Assembly (NCBI RefSeq): GCF_000935355.1
Contig: NZ_JXZC01000008.1
Location: 83,196-147,195, forward strand
DNA from: Rossellomorea aquimaris
GTDB taxonomy: Bacteria > Bacillota > Bacilli > Bacillales > Bacillaceae_B
Direction of reading: 5' to 3'
Length of the DNA stretch: 64,000 nt
A model generated the notes under the pieces. It did no database searches. It worked only from the letters and a program-made list of their open reading frames with translations, and was not told where the DNA came from. The position numbers were made by a program, and so were the translations under genes. Positions within the stretch are counted from its first letter, which is position 1. Each line of letters starts with the position of its first letter. Shown here in pieces: positions 37,593 to 46,371 of the stretch.

Positions 37593-38178
37593 ACTACTAT
37601 TAGTTATTGGATCTATTCTTCTAATCATAGGATTAGGTTGTTCCGTTTTCGCTATTTCTAAGATAAATAAACAAGAAGGTGCTCAGTCTGAGACCTTAAA
37701 TGAGGCAAAAAAAATCATTCTAAATGATTCTAATGGAAGCTTAGAAAGTCTTGAAACAGTCAATATGCAATATAATTTTAAAAGAGGAGATGTGATAGGG
37801 GTTTTGAATATTCCTAGATTAGAGCGTGAAGTTCCAATTATTTCAGGTACTAATGAAGATGAATTAGAAAGAGGAGTTGGTCACGTCTCATCAACTAAAC
37901 TTCCTGGACAACAAGATCGAATTTTCCTTGCTGGTCATCGGGATACCGTATTCACACAAATGGGGGAATTAAGAAAAGGGGATATTTTAACCATTCAGTT
38001 GAAGACCGGTGAGTATGAGTATGAGATTTTTGAGACATTGATTGTGGATGAGAGTAATCTATCCGTCCTTGAGCCCACCACTCCCGAAGAAATCCTCACC
38101 CTTTCCACCTGCTATCCTTTCGAATATCTTTCAAGCACAGAGGAGCGTTATATCATAAATGCCCGAAAAATATATTAA
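37585..38178 (+). CDS. Class D sortase
   Basis: A 197-residue transpeptidase with an N-terminal membrane anchor (about 4-24), catalytic H118 (LAGHRDTVF), C176 (LTLSTCYPF) and R188 (STEERYIINA). ATG 37585 follows AAAGGAG. It would attach LPXTG-type proteins to peptidoglycan, and the adjacent LPNTA protein is the likely substrate. Co-transcription with a SinR paralogue suggests biofilm-linked expression. Confidence 0.92.
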   Translation: MNRLLLVIGSILLIIGLGCSVFAISKINKQEGAQSETLNEAKKIILNDSNGSLESLETVNMQYNFKRGDVIGVLNIPRLEREVPIISGTNEDELERGVGHVSSTKLPGQQDRIFLAGHRDTVFTQMGELRKGDILTIQLKTGEYEYEIFETLIVDESNLSVLEPTTPEEILTLSTCYPFEYLSSTEERYIINARKIY

Positions 38179-38180
38179 AA

Positions 38181-38205
38181 CGCAGAGGCTATGCTTGCCT
38201 CTGCG
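38181..38205. terminator. Terminator between sortase and lipoprotein genes
   Basis: CGCAGAGGC-TATGCTT-GCCTCTGCG; four T follow on the minus strand, none clear on the plus strand. Confidence 0.75.
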
Positions 38206-38212
38206 CCCTATA

Positions 38213-38509
38213 TTACTCGTCCTTATTATCCGGATCCTGCATATCCTTATCATCTTCTACAGCGTCTTCTTCAGGCGTGTTGTTATCCTTCGCTGCATCT
38301 TTGTCACCTGGCTCGTTTTGGTCTTCTGACTCAGGTAAATTCTCTTCACCCATGTCGCCGTCATTCTCGTTCATACCATCTTCTTCAGGCATTTCTTCTT
38401 CTGTTGGTGCCTCATCTTCCGGAGGAGGCTCCTGGTCTGCATTACATCCTACAAGAAGCATGGCAGCAAGTGCTGATCCACCAAGAATAGATAATAATTT
38501 TTTGCTCAT
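38213..38509 (-). CDS. Small acidic lipoprotein
   Basis: A 98-residue protein with a lipoprotein signal (lipobox LLVGC, Cys at 22) followed by a tail made almost only of Asp, Glu, Asn and Pro. GGAGTAATACATC precedes the ATG. It is convergent with the sortase gene. Such acidic tails may bind cations at the membrane surface; no specific function is known. Confidence 0.8.
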   Translation of the reverse strand: MSKKLLSILGGSALAAMLLVGCNADQEPPPEDEAPTEEEMPEEDGMNENDGDMGEENLPESEDQNEPGDKDAAKDNNTPEEDAVEDDKDMQDPDNKDE

Positions 38510-38647
38510 GATGTATTACTCCTTTCTAACGTGTATGTTAGTTAATGTAAGACCGTTACTTTGGTCTTTCGTTAGCATTCCCTGAAAAAGAATTAACTTG
38601 CATTTTGAAGGGAACTTTTTTGGAGAAATTTTATTTGAGCATTTGAC

Positions 38648-38689
38648 AAAAAAAACGGGCCTGAAGTGAACGAATCACACCAAACCCAG
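38648..38689 (-). terminator. Probable terminator of fabZ
   Basis: GGGTTTGGTGTGA-TTCG-TTCACTTCAGGCCCG imperfect hairpin followed by eight T on the minus strand. Confidence 0.7.
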
Positions 38690-38700
38690 TTACAAACAGA

Positions 38701-39135
38701 CTATTCTTGTTTATCTCCAAGAGCAAACATCATTTCCAATTCGCAGGCAACCTCACCATCAACCGTCGCCACGCCTTTGCCTTTACCGATAGGCCCTTTA
38801 AAGCGGATCATTTCAACCTCAAGTCTCAGCTGATCTCCCGGCTTTACTTGGCGCTTGAAACGACATTTATCAATGCCTGTAAAGAAGGCTAAACGCCCAC
38901 GGTTATCCTCCACTTTCAGCATGGCCACAGCTCCGACCTGAGCCAGTGCCTCTACAATCAGCACACCTGGCATAACAGGATAATCAGGGAAATGTCCATT
39001 GAAAAACTCCTCATTCGCCGTTACATTCTTAATCCCCACTGCTTTCTTGCCTTCTTCCACCTCAAGGATTCTATCCACCAACAAAAACGGATAACGATGG
39101 GGAATGATTTCTTTAATTTGATTAATATCAAGCAT
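38701..39135 (-). CDS. fabZ: 3-hydroxyacyl-ACP dehydratase
   Basis: A 144-residue hot-dog-fold enzyme of fatty acid elongation, dehydrating 3-hydroxyacyl-ACP. Catalytic His48 lies in [11 protein letters not shown] and Glu62 in [16 protein letters not shown] precedes the ATG. As in B. subtilis (ywpB) it lies just downstream of the flhO-flhP genes, here separated by two inverted word pairs and a hairpin. Confidence 0.95.
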   Translation of the reverse strand: MLDINQIKEIIPHRYPFLLVDRILEVEEGKKAVGIKNVTANEEFFNGHFPDYPVMPGVLIVEALAQVGAVAMLKVEDNRGRLAFFTGIDKCRFKRQVKPGDQLRLEVEMIRFKGPIGKGKGVATVDGEVACELEMMFALGDKQE

Positions 39136-39209
39136 TTAAAACTCCTCCTACCAATATGTATGTACACCTTATTGTATCTAAAGTGAATGTGGAAAGGCAA
39201 CAACCTGGA

Positions 39210-39302
39210 GAGGGACGGACCTCATCAAATTACCCATCTGTATCAAAAGCCTATGAAGTCAGGGTTCTATTAAGAAGAATCGCAAGTTAGAGGTCCGTCC
39301 CT
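39210..39302. repeat. Inverted pair of the dispersed word (REPIN-like, 68-bp spacer)
   Basis: AGGGACGGACCTC (39211-39223) and GAGGTCCGTCCCT (39290-39302). It lies between the fabZ promoter region and a hairpin. The spacer shows no clear similarity to the one at 23774-23866 despite equal length. Confidence 0.88.
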
Positions 39303-39320
39303 ACATTTATACCTCCGTGA

Positions 39321-39358
39321 AAAAGGATCGCCTCTTCATACAAAGAGTGCGATCCTTC
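39321..39358 (-). terminator. Terminator for the rpoE/flhP side
   Basis: AAGGATCGCACTCTTTG...GAAGAGGCGATCCTTTTT: hairpin with T-run on the minus strand, between the two word pairs. Confidence 0.75.
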
Positions 39359-39399
39359 AATAGTTATGGTTATGTTGTTGGCATTTTATCTGCTCCGAA

Positions 39400-39493
39400 A
39401 GGGACGGACCTCGAATACTAAGCTCCATTACAATGACCCCCCGTGATATCAGGAATCTTTGCCCTAAGCTGAATATTTCGAGGTCCGTCCCTC
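39400..39493. repeat. Inverted pair of the dispersed word (REPIN-like, 69-bp spacer)
   Basis: GGGACGGACCTCGAA (39401-39415) and TTCGAGGTCCGTCCC (39477-39491) form 15-base arms. The right arm ends seven bases before the stop of the next gene. Confidence 0.88.
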
Positions 39494-39499
39494 AGAAAG

Positions 39500-39778
39500 T
39501 TAATTTTTTTTGACGATGTCGATGATGTGCTGCCAGGTTTCTGCTTTGAATACGTCGGCTGCTTTGCCGTCTCCGATGCCTGCAAAGCCTATGACGGCAC
39601 CCAGTGCGAGACTTCCTGCAAGAAGAAGGATAAACAGAAGGATTCTGAGCCAGATCGGCAGCATGCGCACACGCACCCAGCGCGTCGGCTTGGATTCGTC
39701 CTTTTGCTTGACTTTTTTTTCTGCTTTTACTGATTCTCTTGTCGTTTTCTCTTCTTGTAGTAGCTCTTTTTCACTCAT
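39500..39778 (-). CDS. EpuA-family protein (annotated as RNA polymerase beta subunit-like)
   Basis: A 92-residue protein with a charged cytoplasmic N-terminus (about 1-38) and one membrane segment (about 43-68, LRILLFILLLAGSLALG). It fits the EpuA family (PF11772), often labelled DNA-directed RNA polymerase subunit beta in databases without evidence. It lies 15 bases after the flhP stop and likely belongs to the mbl-flhO-flhP transcript. Confidence 0.75.
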   Translation of the reverse strand: MSEKELLQEEKTTRESVKAEKKVKQKDESKPTRWVRVRMLPIWLRILLFILLLAGSLALGAVIGFAGIGDGKAADVFKAETWQHIIDIVKKN

Positions 39779-39793
39779 AGCATTTAACTCCTT

Positions 39794-40636
39794 TTAGCGT
39801 ATCCCATTTACAAGGCCCATCATTTGATCTGCAAGGGAGATCGAGCGGGCCTGAAATTGATATGATCGTTGGACATTCAGCATGTCCGTCATTTCTTTGC
39901 TTATATCAACGTTTGATGCCTCTAACGAATTCTGGATCATTGAGATATCAGCACGTCCTCTGCCAAGGACATTCGTTACGATTTCATCTTCCGTAACACC
40001 CAGCCCGTCCAGGTTCACTGGTAAACCTAACAGGTTACCGCCAAACTGCTGAAGGAACTGAGGCTTTTCAACCGTGACGATTCCCAGGTTGAATTGCTGA
40101 TTAGCTTCGCCTGAATCCATAACCGTCAGCGTTCCATTGTCCCCTAACTGAAAGGAAGAAGCATCTTCTGAAAATGTAATATAGTTATCGTTCTCATCCA
40201 GGACCGGCAAGCCGCTTCCGTTTACAAGCATCGCTTCACCATTCCCGGTTGGACTGACAAAGAATGCCCCGTCCCTCGTATAGCGCACGGCACTCCCGTT
40301 ATCATCAGCAGCAAGGACTTTAAAGAACTGACCCTCATTTGTTAAAGCAAAATCCAATTGGCGGCCCGTTGATTTTAAAGATCCCTGGTTTAAGATCAGT
40401 TGAGACTGTGAAAGCTTTGCACCACTGCCTTCCCGTATTCCAAGGGGGGTAAGTCTACCTGGCTCAAATTCATCTATACGTTGATTCTTAACCTGCTGCA
40501 CAAGTAGCTCAGAGAATGTCGCTTCCCTTCGCTTATATCCAATTGTATTTGCATTCGAGAGATTATGACCAATCATGTCCATTTGTTTCTGCAATTGACC
40601 TAATGTGTTGGTTGCTGTAATCATCGTTCGATTCAA
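39794..40636 (-). CDS. flhP: Flagellar hook-basal body protein FlhP
   Basis: A 280-residue rod/hook family protein. It has the N-terminal Flg_bb_rod motif (NTLGQLQKQMDMIGHNLSNA), the central FlgG-like fold and the C-terminal Flg_bbr helix (LEASNVDISKEMTDMLNVQ). It builds the distal rod/hook of the flagellum. With FlhO next to it, it reproduces the mbl-flhO-flhP order of Bacillus. Confidence 0.92.
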   Translation of the reverse strand: MNRTMITATNTLGQLQKQMDMIGHNLSNANTIGYKRREATFSELLVQQVKNQRIDEFEPGRLTPLGIREGSGAKLSQSQLILNQGSLKSTGRQLDFALTNEGQFFKVLAADDNGSAVRYTRDGAFFVSPTGNGEAMLVNGSGLPVLDENDNYITFSEDASSFQLGDNGTLTVMDSGEANQQFNLGIVTVEKPQFLQQFGGNLLGLPVNLDGLGVTEDEIVTNVLGRGRADISMIQNSLEASNVDISKEMTDMLNVQRSYQFQARSISLADQMMGLVNGIR

Positions 40637-40696
40637 GACGTGTTCCCCCCTATTATAAGGTATTCAGTGGCGAAATTCATTTACAATCTTTAACTA

Positions 40697-41545
40697 TCAG
40701 TTGACCCGTCCAATTTCGTTCGCTGCTTTTTCCATACTTCGATCATACGCTTGAAGGACTTTTTGATTCGCTTCAAAGGCTCTGTACGCTGATAACATAT
40801 CCGTCATCGTACGGGAAGCATCCACATTGGATCTTTCAAGAAAGCCCTGCTTGATGGTAAAAGAAACATCGTTTTCCTCATAAGCATTTGGAAGAGGCTC
40901 ATTGCCTTCTGTCGCAAATAACCCGTCTCCCTCTTTCACAAGTCGATTGGGATTGTCTGAATAGCCTACGCCTAAAGAAGCCACAATGCTTCCATCGACA
41001 ACGATCTGTCCTTTTTCCCCAACCGTGAACTGCTCACTGTCCAGTTGAATGCGCTCACCATTTTCATCCAGAATATAATAACCGCTGTTCGACGTTAAAA
41101 AGCCGTTCCCATTCACAGTCAGATTCCCGTTTCGTGTATAGCGTGGATTGCCATCAGCACCTTCCACCGTGAGAAAAACGGATCCAATTGTCCCTGTTTC
41201 CCCATTTGTCGGCATGGAACCGTCCAGTAGTGCAATGTCCAAGTTTCTTCCTGTTTCCTGAAGGTCTCCCTGAAGAAAAGAAGGAATCGCTTCTTGCATA
41301 TACACACCCGTATTAAGAGGTCCCACCTTTTGATTAAAAGGAAGGGAAAGTCCTTTCTCTGTCGGGATGGATGTTGAATCCATACGTTCCAGGAGCATTT
41401 CAGGAAATGCCCGCATGGATGCCTGATCCGCTTTATAACCCGGCGTATTCGCATTTGACATATTGTTCGTTAACATTTCAGTCTTGCGTTGTTGAGAAAG
41501 CATTCCTGATGCTACAGTATAAAATCCTCGAAACATGTTTTCCAC
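40697..41545 (-). CDS. flhO: Flagellar hook-basal body protein FlhO
   Basis: A 282-residue paralogue of FlhP with the N-terminal ASGMLSQQRKTEMLTNNMSN and C-terminal LERSNVDASRTMTDMLSAYR motifs. It is a rod component; flhO and flhP are tandem duplicates in Bacillus. The gap of 60 bases to flhP has no terminator. Confidence 0.92.
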   Translation of the reverse strand: MENMFRGFYTVASGMLSQQRKTEMLTNNMSNANTPGYKADQASMRAFPEMLLERMDSTSIPTEKGLSLPFNQKVGPLNTGVYMQEAIPSFLQGDLQETGRNLDIALLDGSMPTNGETGTIGSVFLTVEGADGNPRYTRNGNLTVNGNGFLTSNSGYYILDENGERIQLDSEQFTVGEKGQIVVDGSIVASLGVGYSDNPNRLVKEGDGLFATEGNEPLPNAYEENDVSFTIKQGFLERSNVDASRTMTDMLSAYRAFEANQKVLQAYDRSMEKAANEIGRVN

Positions 41546-41607
41546 CTCGTAACTGTGTCAGCCGTTTTTATATCGGATGAATGGTGCGATATTTTTATAA
41601 GAAAAAT

Positions 41608-42618
41608 TTATCCAATTCGTCTTCTTGAAATTTTATCGATGTTTTCGAGCATTAAACCGGTTCCGACCGCTACGCAATCCATAGGGTTTTCAGCAATGAG
41701 TACCGGTACTTTCAGTTCTTCTGCAAGAAGGGTATCCATTCCGTGAAGAAGTGCTCCCCCGCCTGTTAAAATGACCCCGCGGTCAATAATATCCGCTGAT
41801 AATTCCGGTGGAGTCTTCTCAAGGACATTTTTAGCAGCCTGTACAATGACAGCAACCGATTCACGAAGAGCCCCTTCAATTTCCGTAGCTGTCACGGTAA
41901 TGGTGCGAGGAAGGCCAGATACCATGTCACGTCCGCGGATGCTCATTTCTCTCCGTTCTTCATCAAATGTTTCTGAGAATACTGTACCAATGTTCACCTT
42001 GATATCTTCAGCAGTACGTTCCCCGATCAGAAGCTTGTACTCTTTTTTAATATAGTTGAGGATTTCTTGGTCAAACTTATCCCCTGCCATTTTAATGGAC
42101 TGGCTTGTCACGATGTCACCCATGGAAAGAACCGCTACATCCGTCGTTCCTCCACCGATGTCGACGACCATGTTTCCTGTAGGATTGAAGATATCCATCC
42201 CCGCTCCAATGGCTGCCACTTTCGGTTCTTCTTCTAAGTAGATCTTCTTACCGCCGCTCTTCTCAGCCGCTTCCCTGATCGCCTTCTGCTCTACACTCGT
42301 GATGTTCGTCGGGCAGCAAATCAAGATTCTTGGCTTAGAAAGAAACCCTTTTACATTCAATTTATTGATAAAATGCTTCAGCATCGCTTCTGTCACATCA
42401 AAGTCAGCAATGACCCCATCTTTTAACGGACGGGTCGCCACAATGTTTCCAGGAGTACGCCCGACCATGCGACGCGCTTCTTCCCCAACTGCTAATACCT
42501 TACCTGTATTCTTATCCAAAGCCACAACCGATGGCTCATTCAAGACAATCCCTTTACCTTTAACATGAATCAAAACATTAGCCGTACCAAGATCAATCCC
42601 AATATCTTTCGCGAACAT
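41608..42618 (-). CDS. mbl: MreB-like cell shape protein Mbl
   Basis: A 336-residue bacterial actin directing lateral wall synthesis. The phosphate loops are DIGIDLGTANVLI and DIGGGTTDVAV, followed by the GVILTGGGALL motif. The start is set at ATG 42618 with GGGAG nine bases upstream, giving MFAKDIGIDLG as in the family; the open frame adds 15 residues. spoIIID lies upstream as in B. subtilis, but a 535-base gap filled with a repeat array separates them. Confidence 0.95.
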   Translation of the reverse strand: MFAKDIGIDLGTANVLIHVKGKGIVLNEPSVVALDKNTGKVLAVGEEARRMVGRTPGNIVATRPLKDGVIADFDVTEAMLKHFINKLNVKGFLSKPRILICCPTNITSVEQKAIREAAEKSGGKKIYLEEEPKVAAIGAGMDIFNPTGNMVVDIGGGTTDVAVLSMGDIVTSQSIKMAGDKFDQEILNYIKKEYKLLIGERTAEDIKVNIGTVFSETFDEERREMSIRGRDMVSGLPRTITVTATEIEGALRESVAVIVQAAKNVLEKTPPELSADIIDRGVILTGGGALLHGMDTLLAEELKVPVLIAENPMDCVAVGTGLMLENIDKISRRRIG

Positions 42619-42878
42619 CTTGTGTTTCTCCCTTCTTCTTCTACAATTCATCATTATTTTCATCTATGGTTTCATCTTTATGTCATTACGTTAAAACGTT
42701 AAGGCAAAACTTTCACCTAATTAATTATTTTACCATAAATATGTCGAATGTAGGTATTGTATGTCAAAAAAATGTATTGATATTGTTATTTATTTGGAAA
42801 AGTATAGGGATATAGGAGGGGGAATGTTACAGGGATGTTAAGGTTTGGTGAAGTTGGGGGGGGAGGCAGGTGTTGATC

Positions 42879-43066
42879 GTACCTGGTACAATTCAGGGGT
42901 TTTGTACCAGGTACAATCCAACGTATTTGTGCCTGGTACAATCCATTCTTTTGTTTAACAGTTAAAGTAAGCCAAAAAGTTGACTGTTGAACTTTAGAGA
43001 ATATTTAACAGGTAAAATAAAATAGAAATTCAACTGTTAAAAAAACACGAAATTTCAACAGGCAAA
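42879..43066. repeat. Arrays D and E: eight units with exact 25-bp period
   Basis: GTACCWGGTAC-type palindromes start at 42879, 42904 and 42929 (third GTGCCTGGTAC), usually followed by AATCC. The period continues without break into TTTAACAGTTAAA-type near-palindromes at 42954, 42979 (GTTGACTGTTGAAC), 43004, 43029 (TTCAACTGTTAAA) and 43053. The intervening bases are unrelated. It lies between mbl and spoIIID. No open frame with a ribosome-binding site is present in 42619-43153. Confidence 0.9.
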
Positions 43067-43104
43067 GTCGCTTCGCAAAACCCCTCCATTCCTCCTTCTA
43101 AAAC

Positions 43105-43143
43105 AAAAACACACCAAGCGTGACCCATTTTTCTGGGGCTTGG
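43105..43143 (-). terminator. Terminator of spoIIID
   Basis: CCAAGC-CCC...GGG-GCTTGG hairpin followed by GTGTTTTTG on the minus strand. Confidence 0.8.
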
Positions 43144-43153
43144 CGTATTTTGG

Positions 43154-43414
43154 TTAGCTGTGGAGCTCTTCTTTTTTGTATTTCTGCTTCGTCGCTTCTC
43201 CACCTCGTAGATGCCGGATAGATTTATGATAATCAAGTATTGTTTTGACTTCATTTGCGAGTTCTGGATTAATTTCTGGCAGTCGTTCTGTTAGATCTTT
43301 ATGGACAGTACTTTTGGACACGCCAAACTCCTTCGCAATTACACGAACAGTTTTTTTCGTCTCCACGATATACTTACCAATCTTGATTGTTCTCTCTTTG
43401 ATGTAATCGTGCAC
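43154..43414 (-). CDS. spoIIID: Sporulation transcription regulator SpoIIID
   Basis: An 86-residue DNA-binding protein for mother-cell gene control during sporulation. The HTH is VRVIAKEFGVSKSTVHKDL, and the basic C-terminal extension (RHLRGGEATKQKYKKEE) contacts DNA. The start is GTG 43414 with AGGGAGG about nine bases upstream. It is proof that the organism belongs to the endospore-forming lineage. Confidence 0.95.
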   Translation of the reverse strand: MHDYIKERTIKIGKYIVETKKTVRVIAKEFGVSKSTVHKDLTERLPEINPELANEVKTILDYHKSIRHLRGGEATKQKYKKEELHS

Positions 43415-43808
43415 ACCACTCGACCTCCCTAAATTGGATGTGAGAAGTGTGAAATGAGACCCGCTTTCGCATCAATGAAATAGTACAGACCTCTTGCACT
43501 TATGGACACATGTGCAAGCGGCAGAAAGCCTTATTTAATCCACGGCAGCTTCCTGATGTTACAACGTATAATCAAATATTCAGCTGATGATCAATGGTAT
43601 AATGACGATTCCTCACCTCAAACACTCTCTATTTTGATAGGTTTGTATCATTTTATTAGCTTGTGCCCACATATATGCACAAAAAACACAATAAGGACAA
43701 GGTTTGAGGTTAATTTTCTGAAAAATCACTCTTAGGGACGGACCTTCACATGGATTAGTGGAAGAAGTGCTTGGGCCAGATATGTTCCAGACCCGGATTC
43801 CCATCCCT
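43415..43808. other. spoIIID upstream region with one word copy; no gene
   Basis: About 390 bases. It holds a hairpin CTTGCAC...GTGCAAG (43493-43518) and a single word copy AGGGACGGACCT (43734-43745). A minus-strand open frame at 43613-43816 with two Cys pairs has no ribosome-binding site and overlaps the exonuclease stop, so it is not called. Confidence 0.5.
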
Positions 43809-44468
43809 TCACCCACGCCCTCGGCTGACCTGGACCAACTCTCCCCAGGTCTCCACCTTTCGATCCCTTAACAGCTCCAGCAATTCTACAAACAGATAAG
43901 CCGTCATAAGAGCATCGTTTAACGCCCTATGTCTTGGATATACCCGAGTCCCAAAAACCTGGGCATACCTTTCAAGATCTCTCATATCATATGAGGGCGA
44001 GAGAAATCCGATAAGATTAAGCGTGTCTATGCTTGGGGACATCTGAAGATGATACCCTGCCCGTTTCAGTTCACTCTTCAGCACGAGTTCATCAAAGCTT
44101 ACATAGTGTCCAACCAAACTATTCACGTTATTTCCTTCTAAAAAATTGAAGAAGTCACGAATGGCATGGGAGGCTACCGGTGCTTTTTCGACATCTTTTG
44201 ACCGAATTCCAGTCAGCTGATTTATTTCCTGAGAAATGAGTCGATGAGGATTGGAAAATGTCTGAAATGTGATGTTTTCCTTTACCTCATACCCTTCTAC
44301 TTTAACCGCTCCGATTTCCAGCATCCGGTCCTCTGCTCCAACGCGGAATCCAGTCGCTTCCGTATCAAATACAATAAATGTAAGGTCTGCAATTTTCCTG
44401 TTCAGGGGGACTGAATCATAGTGGAGCGGACACGAGATCTTTTTCTTTGAAAAAATGAAGATCTTCAC
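43809..44468 (-). CDS. DEDDh 3'-5' exonuclease (DnaQ-like)
   Basis: A 219-residue exonuclease domain protein. ExoI is FDTEATGF (D35, E37), ExoII includes LVGHYVSFDELVL and ExoIII HRALNDALMTAYLF with the catalytic His/Asp. An N-terminal extension of about 30 residues is unassigned. It lies seven bases after the cNMP-CBS-DUF294 gene, the same pairing seen beside acetate-type symporters in other bacteria, where its role is unclear. Confidence 0.88.
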   Translation of the reverse strand: MKIFIFSKKKISCPLHYDSVPLNRKIADLTFIVFDTEATGFRVGAEDRMLEIGAVKVEGYEVKENITFQTFSNPHRLISQEINQLTGIRSKDVEKAPVASHAIRDFFNFLEGNNVNSLVGHYVSFDELVLKSELKRAGYHLQMSPSIDTLNLIGFLSPSYDMRDLERYAQVFGTRVYPRHRALNDALMTAYLFVELLELLRDRKVETWGELVQVSRGRG

Positions 44469-44475
44469 ACCCCTT

Positions 44476-46371
44476 CTATGTTAAAGAGTAATGGGACAGC
44501 ATCATATGTTGAAATTCACGAATCGTCTTCACACTTTTGTACAGGTTTTCTTTTTTACGGGTGGAGAGGGTGGAGAGGTGTACCGTATCTCCCTTATCTT
44601 TCCGCTTACACTCTATATAGAGTTTCATTGATTCCTGGAATGCTTCTGATAATTCTTCTGCAAATTCCGGGGAAATCGACCGTTTTTCTTTCAAAAAATC
44701 CAGCTTCTCCCGGGTCGAGCCCGACGTATTCCCATGGGCAGCGTTCAATATCTGCAGGGCATGATGAAAAGGGAACAGAATATCTTTCTTAATGGAAACC
44801 GTTTTTCTATCCATGCCTAATATCGAACGAATGGATGAATGAAGAACCGGCACAGGTTTGGTTTTTTCCACTTGAGCCAGCCGTACCAATAATATCTTTG
44901 AGCTGCGGAGCTGATCTTTGATCGCAACTTCAAATGTTGAGTGAATCCTTTCGTCCCCATATAAAAATCGGTAAGAAAAGAAGTTTTGTACCTTCAATAG
45001 AGTTTCTTCTGACGAATGGACAGACCATTCTCTCAACCTTTCCTGCCAGGAAGCCACACTCCCTGTCCACGCTTTCTGATTCGACATCATACCTCCGTCA
45101 CAAAGACGCAGTCCCGCCTTTTCTAATTCAACAACGGCTCTATCAGCAAACTCTCGAAAATATTCCACCGCTTCATTACTATGTTTTTCATAAACGAGGA
45201 AATGATCTTGATCGGTCAACTTGAACTGCTCTTTCCTTCCCGCTGAGCCCATGACATAAAAGGCATACAGGCAAGGAATCTCCCAGCCTTCTTCTGATAA
45301 CTCTTCCTCTACCTGCCTTAAGATCCGCTGATAAATACGATCGAAGAGCCCGGACATGAAATCGAGTATGTGAAACACCGGGGCATGCGCCTTCCAAAGA
45401 CTCGTTAACATGGACTCTGCCATCGGTTTCACCTTCTCCAGAGGGAAATCTTTGCTTTCCAGTTTCCTAGCACTCGTCAGCGTCCCTATATGATTCGCTT
45501 TCATTACATCATGTAAAGTGATGATGCCGACGATAGGTCCGTCCCTCTCCTTACCCCCGACAACGGGCAGATGTTTGATGGAGTGGTCGATCATGATGGC
45601 CATGGCTTCGTACAGATAGGCGTGCTGGGTGATGACGATTGGATTGGGGGTCATGGTCCCCTTTACTGGTTGGGCGAGAGGGACGGACCTTGCAAGGCAT
45701 CTGGAGACGAGGTCTCTTTCTGTCAGGATTCCCGCGATGCGATTGTTTTCCAGAATGATGACAGAGCTGACCCGGTTTTCTCCCATCTCTTTGGCGGCAT
45801 CATTCAAGGAGTCCTCGCTGTTGATTGTAATGACCGATTTCGTCATCACGTCACTCACCCGCTTCAGAATCGTCGTCCGCTCTTCAAGCCCGTGCGCCAC
45901 TCCCACTTGCTGCGATAAGGAATAATAAACATCCTGAAGTCGTTTCGAGGTTTCTTCCAATAAAAAGTTCTTCAAATAGGGTTCGTTCCAATACGCCCGC
46001 AAACTGGTATACGGAACGAGGCAGAGCTGGCAGTCCTCCTTCGCCTTGACCTCGACCGAGGAATAAATACTCTTCTCTACCGCTGTATTCAGAACAGAGT
46101 AAAGACTCGATAAGCCGACGATTCCGTCCTTCGAAATCATCTCGAGAATCTCTTCTTTTTCCTTAGTCACAACGACTTCTACTTCGCCCTTCATAACAAG
46201 ATAGAGTCCGAGACGATGTTCATAGCTTTTAAGGATGGTATGGTGTTTTCCCACTTCCAGCCGCTTACACTCACTAAAAAGGGAAAGAGCCGTACTCCTC
46301 TCCATCCCCTTGAAGAAGGGATGAAGGAGTACAGCTTCTTGAAATGATCCGTCAGGCTTTGAAGTCGACAT
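44476..46371 (-). CDS. cNMP-binding/CBS/DUF294 nucleotidyltransferase-like protein
   Basis: A 631-residue cytoplasmic sensor. In order: cyclic-nucleotide-binding-like domain (about 15-135), two CBS domains (about 180-305; NRVSSVIILENNRIAGILTE, HSIKHLPVVGG), DUF294 nucleotidyltransferase domain with GSAGRKEQFKLTDQDHF (about 370-390), and a helical C-terminal domain. It overlaps the symporter gene by 20 bases, so it is likely a regulator of that transporter. Two word copies lie inside: 45535-45547 (RDGPIVG between the CBS halves) and 45678-45690 (ARSVPLAQP, read from the opposite strand of the word). Confidence 0.88.
   Translation of the reverse strand: MSTSKPDGSFQEAVLLHPFFKGMERSTALSLFSECKRLEVGKHHTILKSYEHRLGLYLVMKGEVEVVVTKEKEEILEMISKDGIVGLSSLYSVLNTAVEKSIYSSVEVKAKEDCQLCLVPYTSLRAYWNEPYLKNFLLEETSKRLQDVYYSLSQQVGVAHGLEERTTILKRVSDVMTKSVITINSEDSLNDAAKEMGENRVSSVIILENNRIAGILTERDLVSRCLARSVPLAQPVKGTMTPNPIVITQHAYLYEAMAIMIDHSIKHLPVVGGKERDGPIVGIITLHDVMKANHIGTLTSARKLESKDFPLEKVKPMAESMLTSLWKAHAPVFHILDFMSGLFDRIYQRILRQVEEELSEEGWEIPCLYAFYVMGSAGRKEQFKLTDQDHFLVYEKHSNEAVEYFREFADRAVVELEKAGLRLCDGGMMSNQKAWTGSVASWQERLREWSVHSSEETLLKVQNFFSYRFLYGDERIHSTFEVAIKDQLRSSKILLVRLAQVEKTKPVPVLHSSIRSILGMDRKTVSIKKDILFPFHHALQILNAAHGNTSGSTREKLDFLKEKRSISPEFAEELSEAFQESMKLYIECKRKDKGDTVHLSTLSTRKKENLYKSVKTIREFQHMMLSHYSLT

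Noticed and set aside
40264..40278. Word-like GCCCCGTCCCTCG in flhP
   Set aside because: Lacks the GGTCC half; treated as chance similarity.
43613..43816. Minus-strand open frame with a CPYCVFCAYM Cys cluster
   Set aside because: No ribosome-binding site, contains a word copy and overlaps the end of the exonuclease gene; Cys pairs are probably chance.
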